Shown: piece by piece, positions 23,244-35,726 of the stretch
How the letters are laid out: each line of letters begins with the position of its first letter
Numbering within the stretch: the stretch's first letter is position 1
DNA from: Melampsora larici-populina 98AG31
Taxonomy: Eukaryota; Basidiomycota; Pucciniomycetes; Pucciniales; Melampsoraceae
Length of the DNA stretch: 64,000 nucleotides
NCBI RefSeq assembly: GCF_000204055.1
Contig: NW_006768837.1
Location: forward strand, 298,866-362,865
Direction: 5' to 3'
Notes under the pieces: model-generated
Told to the model about the DNA's origin: nothing
Database searches by the model: none
What the model saw: only the letters and a program-made list of their open reading frames with translations
Program-made: the position numbers and the translations under genes

Positions 23244-26200
23244 TATTATGGCAATATGAGAAATGCTACATAGCTTGGCCACTGTGATTTTACAGTCTGT
23301 AAAGCCATATTGGAAGAGTCAAGTTTCTAGAAATCTATGATATTTAGAACTCATCTGTTTCGACTCTCTCGACTTTTGACGTCACAATCCGTTGGAAATC
23401 TTGTTTCACCCGGTACAGAAGTAGTGACTGTAGACTAGGCATAAAACCTGGAACGCTGCTGTTACAACTTACTAGCCAAGAGGATCATTAGTTGATCCTG
23501 ACGTTAGGAAGATCATTCAGATGCATCCGTGGTACATGCCAGACCACCGGTGTGCCAGACCTGTCAAGGTATCTGTTAGGATTTTCGGAGCGTGCCTTCT
23601 GAGAGCCCAAGGGGCCAAGTGAGGTCATCACGTCAGGGTACTTACCATACCATACACTACGGTCCAAACTTTAAGGGCCCTTTTGTACTCAAAACGACCA
23701 TAGTCACGACATCTCCATTACATTTCAGGACATCTCCCAGTTCCAAATATGGTATGTACTCAAAACATAAACTTGATAAGTTTGCACGAAACACATCTTC
23801 ATAATGAAGAATGCATGTAAAGCTGATGTACTCGAAATATAAACAGAAGATACATTTATTCTAGCAGTCCAATATATCATCAGAACATAGATGTGCCCAT
23901 CTATATACCCAAGACATAGCTCGTATATAACTTTTGTTTTCATAGAAGAGGACCTCAGCTTAAAGTGACCAGCTGGGGCCAAAGCCCTGTTACAAGCCAG
24001 GCTTTGGTCGGTCCTCAAGTCCAAATATGTGGTAAGCTCATGAGTTGCATAAATCAAAGTCACGAAAAACAACTGACCTTCAGATCTTGGCCTGCTTTTC
24101 ACTCGACTCGATGTTTTCCTCTCTTTTTTCTTTGTTGTCATCAATCATTTTATCAGTTTCATATCAGTGTTTTTTCGTTTTTTGTGACCCATCGACCTTG
24201 TTATTCATTGGTCTTCATCTCCTCTACATCCGTTCTTCCAATGACTCGTTTTATTAGTTTCATAACGCTTCGATCAAACAGTTTCTTATCGAAATATTTT
24301 GGGGTTGGTTTTCCTTTTGATATCTTCGATCTCTACCACTCTCTACCCTTCAATGGCTACCAAATCCATTCATATCCGAGGCTCTATCTCCTATTTAAAT
24401 CTTTCTTTACATTTCCTTGATTTGAATCGGCTCAAATCGATGGAAATCATAACCTCATTGTAATCGCCAGATTCATCCATCTCATCGTTGTCTGTTTTTT
24501 GGTCCACTCCCTAATATCACTCGTATACGATGTAGTTTTTATCCCATCATTGTCTCCCAAAAGGATTACAGTATCTCCCAATGTCTCTGTTATTTGTACT
24601 CACAACTGAACTGAAAAGTGTAAACTTGAAAGTACTGTTTTATTCATTTCAACTTCCTTGCCAAGTTCCCAATCCCTGAAATGTGGATAATAAGAAAGTG
24701 CCAACGTGAGGCAATGAGTTTTTTGTAAAAATGCACCCCCATCGGGTTAAAATTCTCTCGATCTGCCTTTCCTCCCGATGATCCACACAGTTTTGCAACC
24801 TAGCGAGTCGTCTGATACACCAATTTTGTGATGTAAAAAATATATACCTGAAAGATACCGTTCATGTCGATGTTTTGTAGCTGGGATCCTATTTACTATG
24901 TACGTTTTCAAGATCTCAAAACGGAATCCTTGAGACAGACTGTGAAATTATGTATCCATTACATCGCTTTTGGACCGTAGTGTATGTAAATATATCCAAG
25001 CAACATCTTTACAATTTCCTCATATCGCATCCCATCATCTTGGATCATCGAGTGCGCAATGTATCGCTACATGTACCATATCTAAAGAAGGACAAGCCAA
25101 GCGAGCGAGGCGACACAACAGGGATCGAAACGTTTTGCAATTTTGGTGTCCTCAAAGTATTTCAAGAGAGGATTGGGCGCTACTGACTAAGACTGTAGCC
25201 CACTTTCCTGTTGGCAAATCAAGGCAGAGTGACAAATCGAACGTGCTGAGGCTTACCGCTTGCATTCAGGGACAACCTTGGTCCAGCTTAGGTTCAAAAA
25301 TCGGGCAAGGAGGCTGCTGGTATCACCAATCGCTTGCTCAGTAAACGTCATCGATGATAAGAATGTGTGGAAAATTATTTATGTAGACATGATAAATCAG
25401 CCTTGCCTCGCATTAGGAAGACTGGTCTTGCCGGTAACACCCCCATCAGCTCCGCCACATACATCTTGACCAACAGCTCCTACATAGGGGAACCTGTGAC
25501 AAGTTTGCCTTTTCTGGTGCACCCAAATGATTGGAATTCGATGACCTCGTTTATCGCGTCCGATTATAGTAAAGTACAGTTTTCGCCTCTCCGACTAGCG
25601 TCCTTCATAGCCCTCTTCGTTCTCCGTGAGCGCTTTATGTCTTTGACAATGAATGGATACACCATACTAATCCAGGTGTTTGAACAGAGATCGAACAAAA
25701 ACCAAGGATATGGATGCAAAATTTCAGATGCTCGGTTTCGAAATATTCCACTTTGGGTCGAGTGGGCGAGCTCCATGGTCTGGGAATGACGTTATACAGC
25801 GATCTCCTGTGTCGCGCTTCTTTGTGGGGGTATCATAGTGCGATCACCGAACTGGAAATCTGTACCTCGATCACGATCCCATCCATTTCCGACCATGCCA
25901 CATCGCGCAAGTTGCTGTAACCAACATTCTTAACGTTGAGTTAGCGGAGGACCTCCGCACTTCTCAATATATAGACACCTGTATGTGAGACGTTGCCCGG
26001 CTCTTTGCACTTTTAGGCTTCTCCTAACACCCAAAAATGGGTTGCAGTCGGGTGTGCTAAGCTATAGACATATTGTAAACGGGTTGGAGTGTGTTTCACT
26101 GCTTCCGAGTGCCTTCCGAACGCGGCCTTGGAAAACTTGTACCCCTTCATTAGCCTACTCCTCTGAGATCCCTGTCCCCCCATGGTATCCACTTTCGTCT

Positions 26201-26344
26201 CTTTCGTCAATAGCATACTTATACATACATTTCTTCATCATTTTGCTTCACTCTAATCATTGATAATCCAAAAAGTCGTCATTCAGACCTTCATAGCTCA
26301 TACTACCGATAACAGAAGGGGATAATTCAATCCTTTCCATTGCG
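23244..26344. other. Intergenic region upstream of the hexose transporter
   Basis: About 3.1 kb. Several open frames of 60-150 codons overlap on both strands without recognisable domains, signal peptide or consistent splice structure. The proximal part should contain the transporter promoter. No repeat boundaries identified. Confidence 0.45.
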
Positions 26345-29300
26345 ATGTCTAAAAACATTTCAGGAAATGCTGGTGCAGTCCTACCCCCTGCTTCAACCCG
26401 GGCAAAACTTGTAGGGATCGCCATGGCGCTTTTTGCTGCATTCGGAGGGTTAGTAACTTCTACACATCTATTTTTGATGAGTTTTTGATAATGATGCTCT
26501 ATGACGGAGATCAATGTTTGCTGACTAAACTTTTCCGATGAAATGACTTTTACATTCCCTTACATCAATATCTATTGAAAAATTGAAACAAAATTGCGCT
26601 CCGTTTGTGGCATTTTTTCTCCCTGCGATCAAACTACACCAGTTATCTGTACGGGTATGACACGGTAAGATTTGATTTTTCTACTGGGTTCACCCTGGGA
26701 TAACCTGGGGTCAGGCATAGTCGTTCTCTAGACGATGCATTCTAATCACCTTCAAAGCACTTGTAGGGATATATCTCGGGGACTAAGGAAATGCCCTACT
26801 GGTCAGTATTATCTCGCGCTGTGAAGCCTGACACTGGGCTTCAACCTACATACATGAAAGGGTGACAACTGACGCAGTTTTATTCCTATGATATCATGTA
26901 ATGCAAATGGGGCATATGATGTATTTCTCTCCGCTTCGACACCAATTGCGTTAAATCAACTTTTGTGTCAACACAGGCTCCAAAAGTTTGGAGAGCCAGA
27001 CGGTTCCGGGAAATATATTGTTTGCAACCTTTTTCCAATCATCACTTTCCCTGACAAATTCCATCTCACTGAACGCTCATATACCCCTTTTCAGCTGTCA
27101 ACCGTTAACAACTCATTGGTCACTTCGATTTTGTCTGTCGGAACATTCTTTGGAGCCTTGTTGGCTTCCCCGGTCGGCGACTTACGTAAGCTTTCCTGAC
27201 TGTTACTCTCGAGGGTAGTGATTATTGATTCCACACAACTTCTCTTGTACACCCTTTACGTTTGATCCCTATCAACGATAGTTGGCCGAAGATGGGGTGT
27301 GATCGTATCATGCGGTGTGTTTTCGATTGGGGTGGCACTTCAAGCAGCTTCGTCAAGCATTCCCATGTTCGCTGTCGGTAGAGTCTTTGCCGGGTTGGGA
27401 GTCGGATCGACTTCCTGCCTAGTTCCAATGTATCAATCGGAATGTGCACCGTTCGTGTATTTTTTATCATGTCAAGAAAACCAAGCATAGTCAGACTGAC
27501 TCGCTCCTCGGATCGTCTAATTCTATGAGACAGAAAATGGATCAGGGGTGCCGTTGTGGCATGTTATGTGAGTCAAATCTCCATGGTGCCTCCCTTACCA
27601 GTGAGGTTTCATTCTTTCCAAATTACGAAGCTTATACTTTTTCGGTCATCACCTTTGAACCTATCAGCAATGGGCAATTACCATTGGATTGCTTATTGCA
27701 GCTGTGGTAGTCAATGTGACCAAGCTTCGCCCTGATGCTAGCTGTTATCGAATTCCGATTGGCTTGGAGGTCAGTTCCATCTTTGCGCTCTTTTCGAATC
27801 AATCCAAGGACTGCAAAACTCAAGTAGCTGGAAACCATATCCTCCGTGACACTTGGACCAATAGTTCATCTGGGCCACCATACTCTCACTTGGAATGTTC
27901 ATTCTTCCAGAATCCCCCAAGTATCTTATCCTCAAAGGTCGGGAGTCCGAGGCGCGGCTGGCTCTTGGACGTTTGTTATCACTGCCAGCTGATTCGGAGC
28001 AAGTGGCGAGAGAATACGACGAGGTAAACGATTCGCTCGTGCTTGAACGCACGATCGGGGCTGGCTCCTATGCAGATTGCTTCAAGTCAGGAAAAGGCAG
28101 GTACCGCCTCCGAACCCTCACCGGAATGGGTGTTCAGGCTCTTCAACAGCTATCTGGGTTTGTCGTCTTTTCTCTATCAAGTTTTCACGTCAGCTAGCTC
28201 AATTCTTGAAAAGGAAACATCACACTGATTCATCAATCTCACTTTCTTCTCAATATAATTTAGTGTCAACTTCATTTTCTATTATGGTACTTCGTTGAGT
28301 TCAAATTCCACTTCAATATAATCTCGGATAGTTTGTGAACAAGTTGCTTTGATGATCACAGCTTTTTCAAGAAAAGTGGGGTCAATGATCCGTTCACTAT
28401 AAATGTCATCACTAATGTGGTATGTCAATTTTGTTTCTCAACAATTATATCTGAACATTGAAAGCACTGGGACTCACAAAACATTTCACCGGGTGTGGCT
28501 TGTTATCGTCTCGCCCTTTGATCTTCCTAGGTCAATGTGGTGATGACTATTCCGGGAATCTGGGCTGTCGACAAGTCTGGGCGGAGAATGTCACTTTTGA
28601 TGGGAGGAGTTCAGTAATCATTTCCCTCAGAAATTGGAGATGCAAAGCTCGTCGACTTGATGCTGACTCGCACATCGTACGTACGTAGGCGCTGATGGCT
28701 TCTTGCGAGTTTGTGGTTGCAATTCTCGGAATAGTAGTCTCTGGTGACAACCCTGCTGGTCAACATTCCTTGATTGCATTCGTTTGTATTTACCTTGGGG
28801 CATTTGCTGCCAGTTGGGTGAGTCGCTAGCATATCCTGAGTGGTGCGATATCGATAGTATTGAATGTTTTTCTTCACTCCTCCCGATATACGCATTGGAC
28901 GGCCTTAGGGACCGATCCCCTGGTCAGTATTTCCATATTCTATAGCGATAGAGGAGCAAAACTAACTCAGACCTTCAAACTTCTTCAGGGTAGTGACAAG
29001 TGAAATTTATCCATTGGCTATCAGGGCGAAAGCCATGTCGCTTTCAACAGCTTCGAATTGGGCTTTGTGAGCCTTCTTTATCATTGTTTCATCATTTTCC
29101 TACGCTGATTATGTTTGCTGCGCATCAAACTTGTCATTTTCGACTTCCTCAAGAAATTTTGCCATCGGATTCTCAACCCCGTATCTTGTTGACTCTGGAC
29201 CCGGTAAAGCAGGGCTAGGCTCTAATGTATTTTTCATATGGGGTGGTCTTTGCTCACTGTGCTTCGTGTTCACCTTTTTCTGGTGCGTACAATGTGATCT

Positions 29301-29612
29301 CTTCTTCAACGAATGACATTGTTTTCCTAGTGTTCAAGTACCCCTCATGGTAGGGGTTCTTGAGAGATGTTCCGCACTAAATCAGATTCCGTACTTTGGC
29401 TCCTTTGCAGTATTCCTGAGACGAAGGGATTATCACTCGAGCAGGTCGACGACTTATACCAAAACAGTTCCATCCTTGGGTCAGACTCATACCGCCGAAA
29501 ACTTTTAACAGCAGAAGCAACCAATGTAGCTTTTGGGAATGGCGAAGCTGGAAACAGCCAAGAATTGATGACTGTAGATGGGAAAAGCGAGGAGAAGATT
29601 GAGCAATTATGA
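26345..29612 (+). CDS. Hexose transporter, MFS sugar porter family, 17 exons
   Basis: Exons: 26345-26448, 26643-26664, 26767-26801, 26977-27019, 27095-27185, 27282-27450, 27534-27567, 27668-27769, 27865-28157, 28264-28293, 28362-28419, 28531-28608, 28689-28817, 28909-28922, 28989-29066, 29154-29282, 29411-29612. They total 1611 nt (536 aa) with all phases closing. Sugar-porter signatures are complete: YLYGYDTGYISG, LGRRWG, GRVFAGLGVGSTSCLVP, PKWIRGA, LPESPKYLILKG, LTGMGVQALQQLSG, GVNFIFYYGTSFF, GPIPWVVTSEIYPLAIRAK, FAIGFSTPYL and PETKGLSLEQVDDLY. It should import hexoses with protons across the plasma membrane. It resembles rust hexose transporters such as Uromyces HXT1, known to work in haustoria; a haustorial role here is inference. 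Exon 14 is only 14 nt and exon 2 only 22 nt. The gene looks intact. Confidence 0.92.
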
Positions 29613-30651
29613 TTTCTTGTCTAACAGTTTCTCTGGTTTTTCTTTCTTGGCATATTTCTCTTCTCACCTTTTATTTCGTTGGCTTTGTGCGTTGTACATA
29701 TCTTGATGGTATGAAATGCGCGTTTCAACTATTTCACTCCTGGTCAGATCAACACTCATGTAGAACCACTTTATCTTATTTGATGTTTCGCTTGGGTATT
29801 GGGTCATTTGGGAATTTGTTTTTATATAGTCACTCTACTTATCCTTTCAAGATACACAAGTAATTCTTTCATTCACCACATTTGCTGCGTCGAATCAATC
29901 GCAGTTCTGGTCCCACAAGGACCTCACCTCACTATTTCTTCACCAAAGTTCAGAATGGCCACATAAATTATAAAACAGGCGAAATAGGACAAATTACAGT
30001 TCAACTCGACGGGCAAATGTTTGGTAGTAGGTTAGCGTCGGGCATGTTTATGGAGAAGACCAACCCATATTACATACCTCTTCTTCATTATGTACTAGAC
30101 CGGTATCGAGTTGTCTCCCAGCCTGCTATCATGTGACTGATATGTACACAAGATTTCCAGAAACTACTGTACCGACCCGCAAAATTTGACTCCGTATGCA
30201 GCGTGACATGGTAAGTCTCAAAGCTGTAGGACTCAAAGTTGTAGGAAGTATGCTTGAACAACTTTTCGGGCACGATGTGGTCACGTTTAGTGAGATGCAA
30301 AAAGGAATGTTGATTATTAATCATCTAATGGTAGATAAGGAAAGTACAAATGAAATCTTGTACAAGTGCACAAGGCTGACTGAATCTCAGTGGGCACAAT
30401 TATGGTACGAAATATAAGTAACTGTAATATCGAAATATAACTTCATAAGTAACTGCAATGTTATATGATGCGAGTGGCATACACATTGGCGTGGTTGCGA
30501 ATACAGATATGTGAGGGCAGAGGAAAAAAAGTACTTGTATGACAGTATCAAGTCTCCTAGTAGCTCACCCTGCCAATCTGAGTAAGCAGTCAGCGGGCAA
30601 GACCTGGTGGAGCGATAGCGAACAACCGAGAAGCACCAGTTGAATCCAAGA
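29613..30651. other. Convergent intergenic region
   Basis: 3' flanks of the hexose transporter (plus) and the SGNH hydrolase (minus). An 84-codon plus-strand frame at 29882-30136 has no recognisable features. Confidence 0.45.
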
Positions 30652-32690
30652 TTATGCACGTATGACGTTTCGAAGCAAGACCGCCAATTTGTGATGTACA
30701 TATGTCGTAGGATGGAGGGTGTCCCAAAACAGGTATTCATTGGGATGCGCGCATACAGAATTATGAGCATAACAAGGCTGGTCAACCACCGAGAAACCAT
30801 AGTTGATAGGATTTGCCACAAAGTCTTGCCATAGGGCCGGGATGTCGTAAGTAAAAACGCGTTGATCAGGAAGAAGTTTAGTCTGGAAATCTGCCAAGTT
30901 ATTTGAAAATCGGTTGTTGAACATTTGACTCAAGTTGTCCAATGTCTGAAGCGATCGAGTGTTACCTTTCACAGCGCGGATGTTAACAAGAAGGAGTGGA
31001 CCAGGAGGGATTGGTAAGAGCAGGATGTCCGGAGGAGGCCCAGCGAATGCATCTGATCGTGCAAGGTTGCCAACGACATTAAAAATCTGATCAACGCTTG
31101 CATTGATACTACTTTGAGCAGACAACATCGAGTCGTGAGCCTCTACCGCCGTTTGGGCCTTCATCTCAGCCTTCAGCACCTTGTTCCAAATCTACACCGC
31201 ACATCGTCAGCCTCCATAAATTCATTTGAGACATGAACAGTCCTACTAACCTTAGTAAGACTGTTAAGTCCAACCCAGGCGGCCACCATACTCTTGCCTG
31301 CAAAAGGGCCAGCACCAGGTGAATGGGATTTCAAATCAGACGCGAAGGCGTCGATCTGTTGATCGAAGTCGGGTACATCAGCTGCACTGATGCTATTGTC
31401 AACAGTAGCGCTACCTGTTTCGAATAGTAAAGAGCAATTAGTCAACATAATTTGGGCGCAAGTTCAACGACACCAAATACACCGACCGTATGCATAATTC
31501 ACAAGCGTAGTCCGTCTTCCACCTGGTCCGATCATCTGAGAGAGGTATTCATTCCAAACGTAGCCATCTGTCCAGCGCCCTAAGAGTTCACGGAATAGTC
31601 AGAAAACACTACAGGTTGGTTGTATCCTCAAACCAATTGCTAAGCACGAGAGAAGCAGACCTTTGAAATACGGAGGTCGTTTAAGACTTGCTTGATATAG
31701 TGCTGGACGTGCGTGGGCATTGTCGCAGTAGGAGGCTCCGAATACAACCAAGCTGTCGTACCCATTTATGCCACCACGCAGGCCATTGTCCGGCCCAATA
31801 GGACCGTTATCGAAGGGGCCTGGGTCATCCGAACCGGTTCCATTCCGAGCCGAACCAAGGCCAGATCGTGCAATCACGTCTCCGTCATCGCCAGCGAATT
31901 TTTCGGTGGATCTAAGGTGTCGGATGTGTATGTACACAACCACCCCAATAGCTGCGCCAATCAAGATGCAGCCAATCAGACCGAGGATAATGAGGCGAGA
32001 GGTACTGAGACGCTTGGGTTTGGGTGTGGGAGGAGAAACTGGGATAGCGAAAATTTCTTTGGCTTGGGGCGTATCGGATTCCAAACTGTCGCAAGTTGAG
32101 TCATTTGGAGAAGATGGATTGCGAATCTGGACAGGGGAGCCGGTAGAGTCTGATTGGAGGTAAGTTTGATACTGGGGATCATGGCGATTCCCGTGTTGAG
32201 CGATGGATGACGTAGCAGACGAGGGAAAGTAAAGATGATGTTGAGAAGTCATTTTGGTTGGTAAATGAAAAGGCTTGCGTGGATAAGTCTGCTCAGAGGG
32301 AGAGGCCCGGAGCAAACCTTGCTCTGCTGGATCAACGAGAGTGATGGAGGAGAGATAATGAGGCTGAGTATCACTTGGTAAAAGTAGCTGGGAGGTCGAC
32401 TCCGGGCGGGAGAAGCTCCCGTCGCTGCAAGAGGACGTATGCGCAAGAGGTATATAAGGTAAATAACAGTTATCAGCTTCAGGTTTGAAACCTGGGTGGA
32501 CATGTGGCAATGCGGATGGTGGCCTGGTGCTGCTTCGATCTGGATTCGGAAGACCGGTATTTGTATCAATTTGTGCTTGACTGGGACGATTTGCATGTGC
32601 AAGACCCTTTAGATCAGTAGCAGCGAGCGGATGGGCAGCATTGCCGCTGGCCATTGTCAAAGTTGTAGCTAAGGTTCTATTCGAAGACAT
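30652..32690 (-). CDS. Membrane-anchored SGNH/GDSL-type hydrolase
   Basis: Exons 32690-31661, 31579-31487, 31414-31251 and 31191-30652 give 608 aa with all phases closing. Residues 1-232 are a Ser/Pro/Thr-rich, probably cytoplasmic region; 233-256 (LIILGLIGCILIGAAIGVVV..) is a single membrane anchor preceded by KPKR, giving a type II topology. The extracellular domain has the SGNH blocks: VVFGASYCDN (nucleophile Ser320), PPYFKGRWTDGYVWNEYL, AAWVGLNSLTK (the G-x-N block, with Ser where Asp is usual) and WDTLHPTTYVHHKLA (Asp586, His589). The layout is that of fungal GDSL/CE16-like esterases acting on cell-wall or plant polysaccharide esters; the substrate is unknown. Most fungal relatives are freely secreted, so the long N-terminal region with an anchor is notable. 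Confidence 0.85.
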
Positions 32691-33397
32691 AAGCGACTAT
32701 GTCAGTATTCCTAGCGATGATTTGTTGATGTCGCATCGCAAAATGGACGACGCGCAAGACACACCCGAATTGACGCACCCAAGTGTTCAAAGGGACTGAG
32801 GCTGCAGCGGAGCTAGATAGTGAGCCGGAAGAGTCCACTGCCTAGGAACCGTTCAGCGCGCACTCGGCTCCAAAGTACGATGAGTCAGATGGCCGCTCGG
32901 GTAACTGAGTGGTGGGCACAGTGAAGCGATATGTAGAAGAATTTGATGGTTGATCCTTGACAAAGCCTAAGAAGATTATGTTTGTAAGTCAATCGAAGAT
33001 TAGGAAGGAAAATGGTGAATCAAGCTTTGAATTGTTTTCTGCAGAGAAATGCTGTGCTGGTCCCAGCGCCCGCGCCCACCTTTTTTGAATGAGTTTTGTA
33101 GTGACTTGATCCTTGTCAAACGAACGGCACACAAATGGAAGTGGAAAACTTTCAGAAAAGAAAAGACAATGTAGTCTGATAGAGTCTTATGACAGAGGTC
33201 ATACGGTGTTGAAGAAATACAGAGTCAAGAGCGTCATACCTGACAAGTCAATGACAGACCGGTTAAACATAGCCTGGAAGTGAGAGAGAAACTTCAAATG
33301 ACAAGAGAGTCAAGGAAACCGAAACGATGCCCACAGGCGTGAGCTGTGCGGACAGAGTTACGAGAGTCACAAGATAAAAAATCAAATGTAGGTATGT
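32691..33397. other. Intergenic, upstream of the SGNH hydrolase
   Basis: Presumptive promoter of the SGNH hydrolase. No gene or repeat recognised. Confidence 0.4.
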
Positions 33398-33983
33398 ATG
33401 CGGCAAATCCAGAACCGCAACGAGCATCGGGATCCAGATGAAGGCAATCTGGATTCTCGTTCTATACAGTCGAGTGTAAGTGAGACTCGTTATGATAAAT
33501 GTACTGCTTCACAAACACATCGTTTCGAAGCAGTTTACGCTTGGGACGAATCAAAAGTCTATGTAGCGTTTCGATTGGAAACCGGGATAGCCTATATACG
33601 ACCGACAAGCTCCCAGAGCTGGTCATTCATGTTGCGAAGCGATGTAAATCTAGACAATAACGCTGATGACGGCCCTGCGGATGAATTTCACATCAACTCC
33701 AAGAATGGAATAACATACGTGAGTAGATGAAGATATGGGCGATGGAAAAGGTAAAGGATAAAGACTTTGTGGATGAGGTATTAACCAAAACCTTCCGCCA
33801 GATTGGGTTTTCGGTACTAGGGGTTGGGCGAAATTTCCATGTGCTGATGAGTCGAAAGGAGTTAAGTTTGAGTTAAATGCCGCAGGGCAAGACGGTGATA
33901 TTCGGATATCTCACTTGCTCTGGTCATCAAGCAACCCCCTGCTGATCCTTTTGGGGCTATTCAAGCTTGAGAGTGTTGAGACT
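33398..33983 (+). pseudogene. Possible truncated gene fragment of unknown family
   Basis: The frame 33398-33730 (AWDESKVYVAFRLETGIAY, DDGPADEFHINSKNGITY) ends at a plausible GTGAGT donor. Beyond about 33785 another frame reads LPPDWVFGTRGWAKFPCADE and FELNAAGQDGDIRIS up to the hAT-like insertion at 33984. The two halves look like one protein-like sequence, but I could not join them in phase. A 5' gene fragment broken by the transposon is the simplest reading. Family unknown and reality uncertain. Confidence 0.35.
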
Positions 33984-35233
33984 CATGGGGTGGGCGTGGC
34001 GCAGAAAGCGCGCCTTTTGAGCGCACCCGGGCGTAGGCGTGAGGGCGCGCCGGGAAAGTTGAAATATGGGGTAGGCGCGCCCTTTGAGCAAGTACTGTTG
34101 GTCAAGTTCAAACAAGTCGAGTGCAAGAAATTGATCGAGCAAATCTTACAATACTACACCTCAGAGAGCTATTTTGAGATGGTCTCCAAATGTAATTCAT
34201 ATTTTTGGAGTGACAACAATACTGATTGAGTCTGACTTTGTGGATACAGCATCTTTGGCAATGGACTATTGGTTGAAAGTGACTGATGATCTACAGACAC
34301 ACAAGCTCAAGCAAGACGTTTGCAATCAAGTTATTAGAGATAATTGCTCATGCCACCAGTGTTGAAGGCCTTTTTTTGGGAATGTCTTTTCAAAAGACCA
34401 CGTCAGGACTTTGCATGGAAGTTGATACATTGCAGATGATCTCTCAGATCAAAATGGATCTTCAAGCCAAAAACTCAAGTGGTCTATTAGGGTGTACAAA
34501 TATGACTTCTGCCAAATCTCAGAGAGTTTGACAGAAGGTCTCACAGAATGACAGATACCAAAATTTGGCGGGATCTGTTGTTGGTTGCAAATATCAAGGC
34601 AGACAGAGCAACAGAACAACAGATCACACCAAAATTTTGGTATCTGTTGTTCTGCAAAACCTTCTGTCAAAGTCTCTGAAATTTGACAGAAGTCATATTT
34701 GTACACCCTATATCTACAGTCAAAAGCACAAAAGATAATGCTCTGAAAGATGAGATCAAAAGAGATGTACAGTTTGAAGACCTTGACCAGCTTCAAGAAT
34801 TTGAAGACAGAGTCCTTTTTGGTGATCTGGCGGAACTCAATGACATTCCAATTGAGGAACAAAGTACATAGAATCTTTGTTTGACCTCACTTTGTTCAAT
34901 AACTCTAATCAAGTATCTACAGATGTCATGGTAGTGGATGATTCTGACAATGAATCATGGGACAAAGTTGATCTCTTCAGCCAATTTTTAACACTTTCTT
35001 TGACCTTTATTCAAGTAATACATCATCTGCAAGAATTGATGTTCCCCTTCTAACACTTTGAACAGTTCTTTTGTTCTTTTGCCATTGTTTTTTTATCATT
35101 TTTTTGACTTTCATTTTATTTTATTGATTTTTTTTTGGTTTTGTGTACTCAAAAGGCGCGCTCTTGGCGCCCTCACCATAGGTGCGCCTTTGAAAAAGTT
35201 GAAAAGGCGTGCTGGGTGCGCCCACCACGTGAG
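33984..35233. mobile_element. hAT-like non-autonomous element (1250 bp) with a nested MITE
   Basis: Flanked by the 8-bp direct repeat TTGAGACT (33976-33983 and 35234-35241). Ends are GC-rich imperfect inverted repeats: CATGGGGTGGGCG at the left, and on the opposite strand CTCACGTGGTGGGCGC at the right, each followed by GCGCGCC/GCACGCC and TTTTGAG-like words. Eight-bp duplication and a CA-GGGTGGGC-like end fit hAT elements. No transposase is recognisable. A TA-flanked MITE (34490-34708) sits inside. Confidence 0.65.
34490..34708. mobile_element. TA-flanked MITE (219 bp), nested
   Basis: Starts GGGTGTACAAATATGACTTC and ends with the inverse; the inverted repeats continue through CTGCCAAAT-TCAGAGA-TTTGACAGAAGG. 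TA on both sides (34488-34489, 34709-34710). It shares the GTGTACAAA terminal word with the element at 22439. Inserted in the hAT-like element, so younger than it. Confidence 0.85.
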
Positions 35234-35241
35234 TTGAGACT

Positions 35242-35726
35242 TGAGAGTCAGAGGCTCCACTCATATGCCACACAGGCCCCGGAGTTGCATATATCCCCAG
35301 AGCTTATCAGAAAATCCAGTGCTTCATGAAATCTGAGAGCCCCACATGAGGCCTGAGTTTTGCACAGTACCACAGTGAATTTGTACAATATGACCAACTG
35401 TGTGCGCAGGGTGAGACACTTACACAAAGTTTGAAAGGATCAAGAATCCCCTATAATACAGCTGTTGTAAGATCTATTGGCATATTTTGAGAGCTTTGTG
35501 TTGTGGCTAGATTTAATGCGGAGGTCAAAAACTTGAAAACCCCCTTTTGTGATTGATAACTCTACTACCCATTGGGCCAATCTGCTCCAGGACAATGAAG
35601 TTCAGTCTGAAAGTGATATGATTTTGAGTTTTTGACTCCAAAATTTAAATCTGGCAACAACAAGCCTTTTCAAAAATCTGCCATTAGATCTTACAACAGC
35701 TGTAATAATGGTTGTAGGTAATGCTA
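35242..35726. other. Intergenic, no gene supported
   Basis: Short stretch between two mobile elements, with nothing recognised. Confidence 0.4.

Noticed and set aside
23965..25789. Several 120-150-codon plus-strand frames upstream of the hexose transporter
   Set aside because: Overlapping frames on both strands, no recognisable motifs and no consistent splice model.
29882..30136. 84-codon plus-strand frame between the transporter and the hydrolase
   Set aside because: No recognisable features and in a convergent 3' region.
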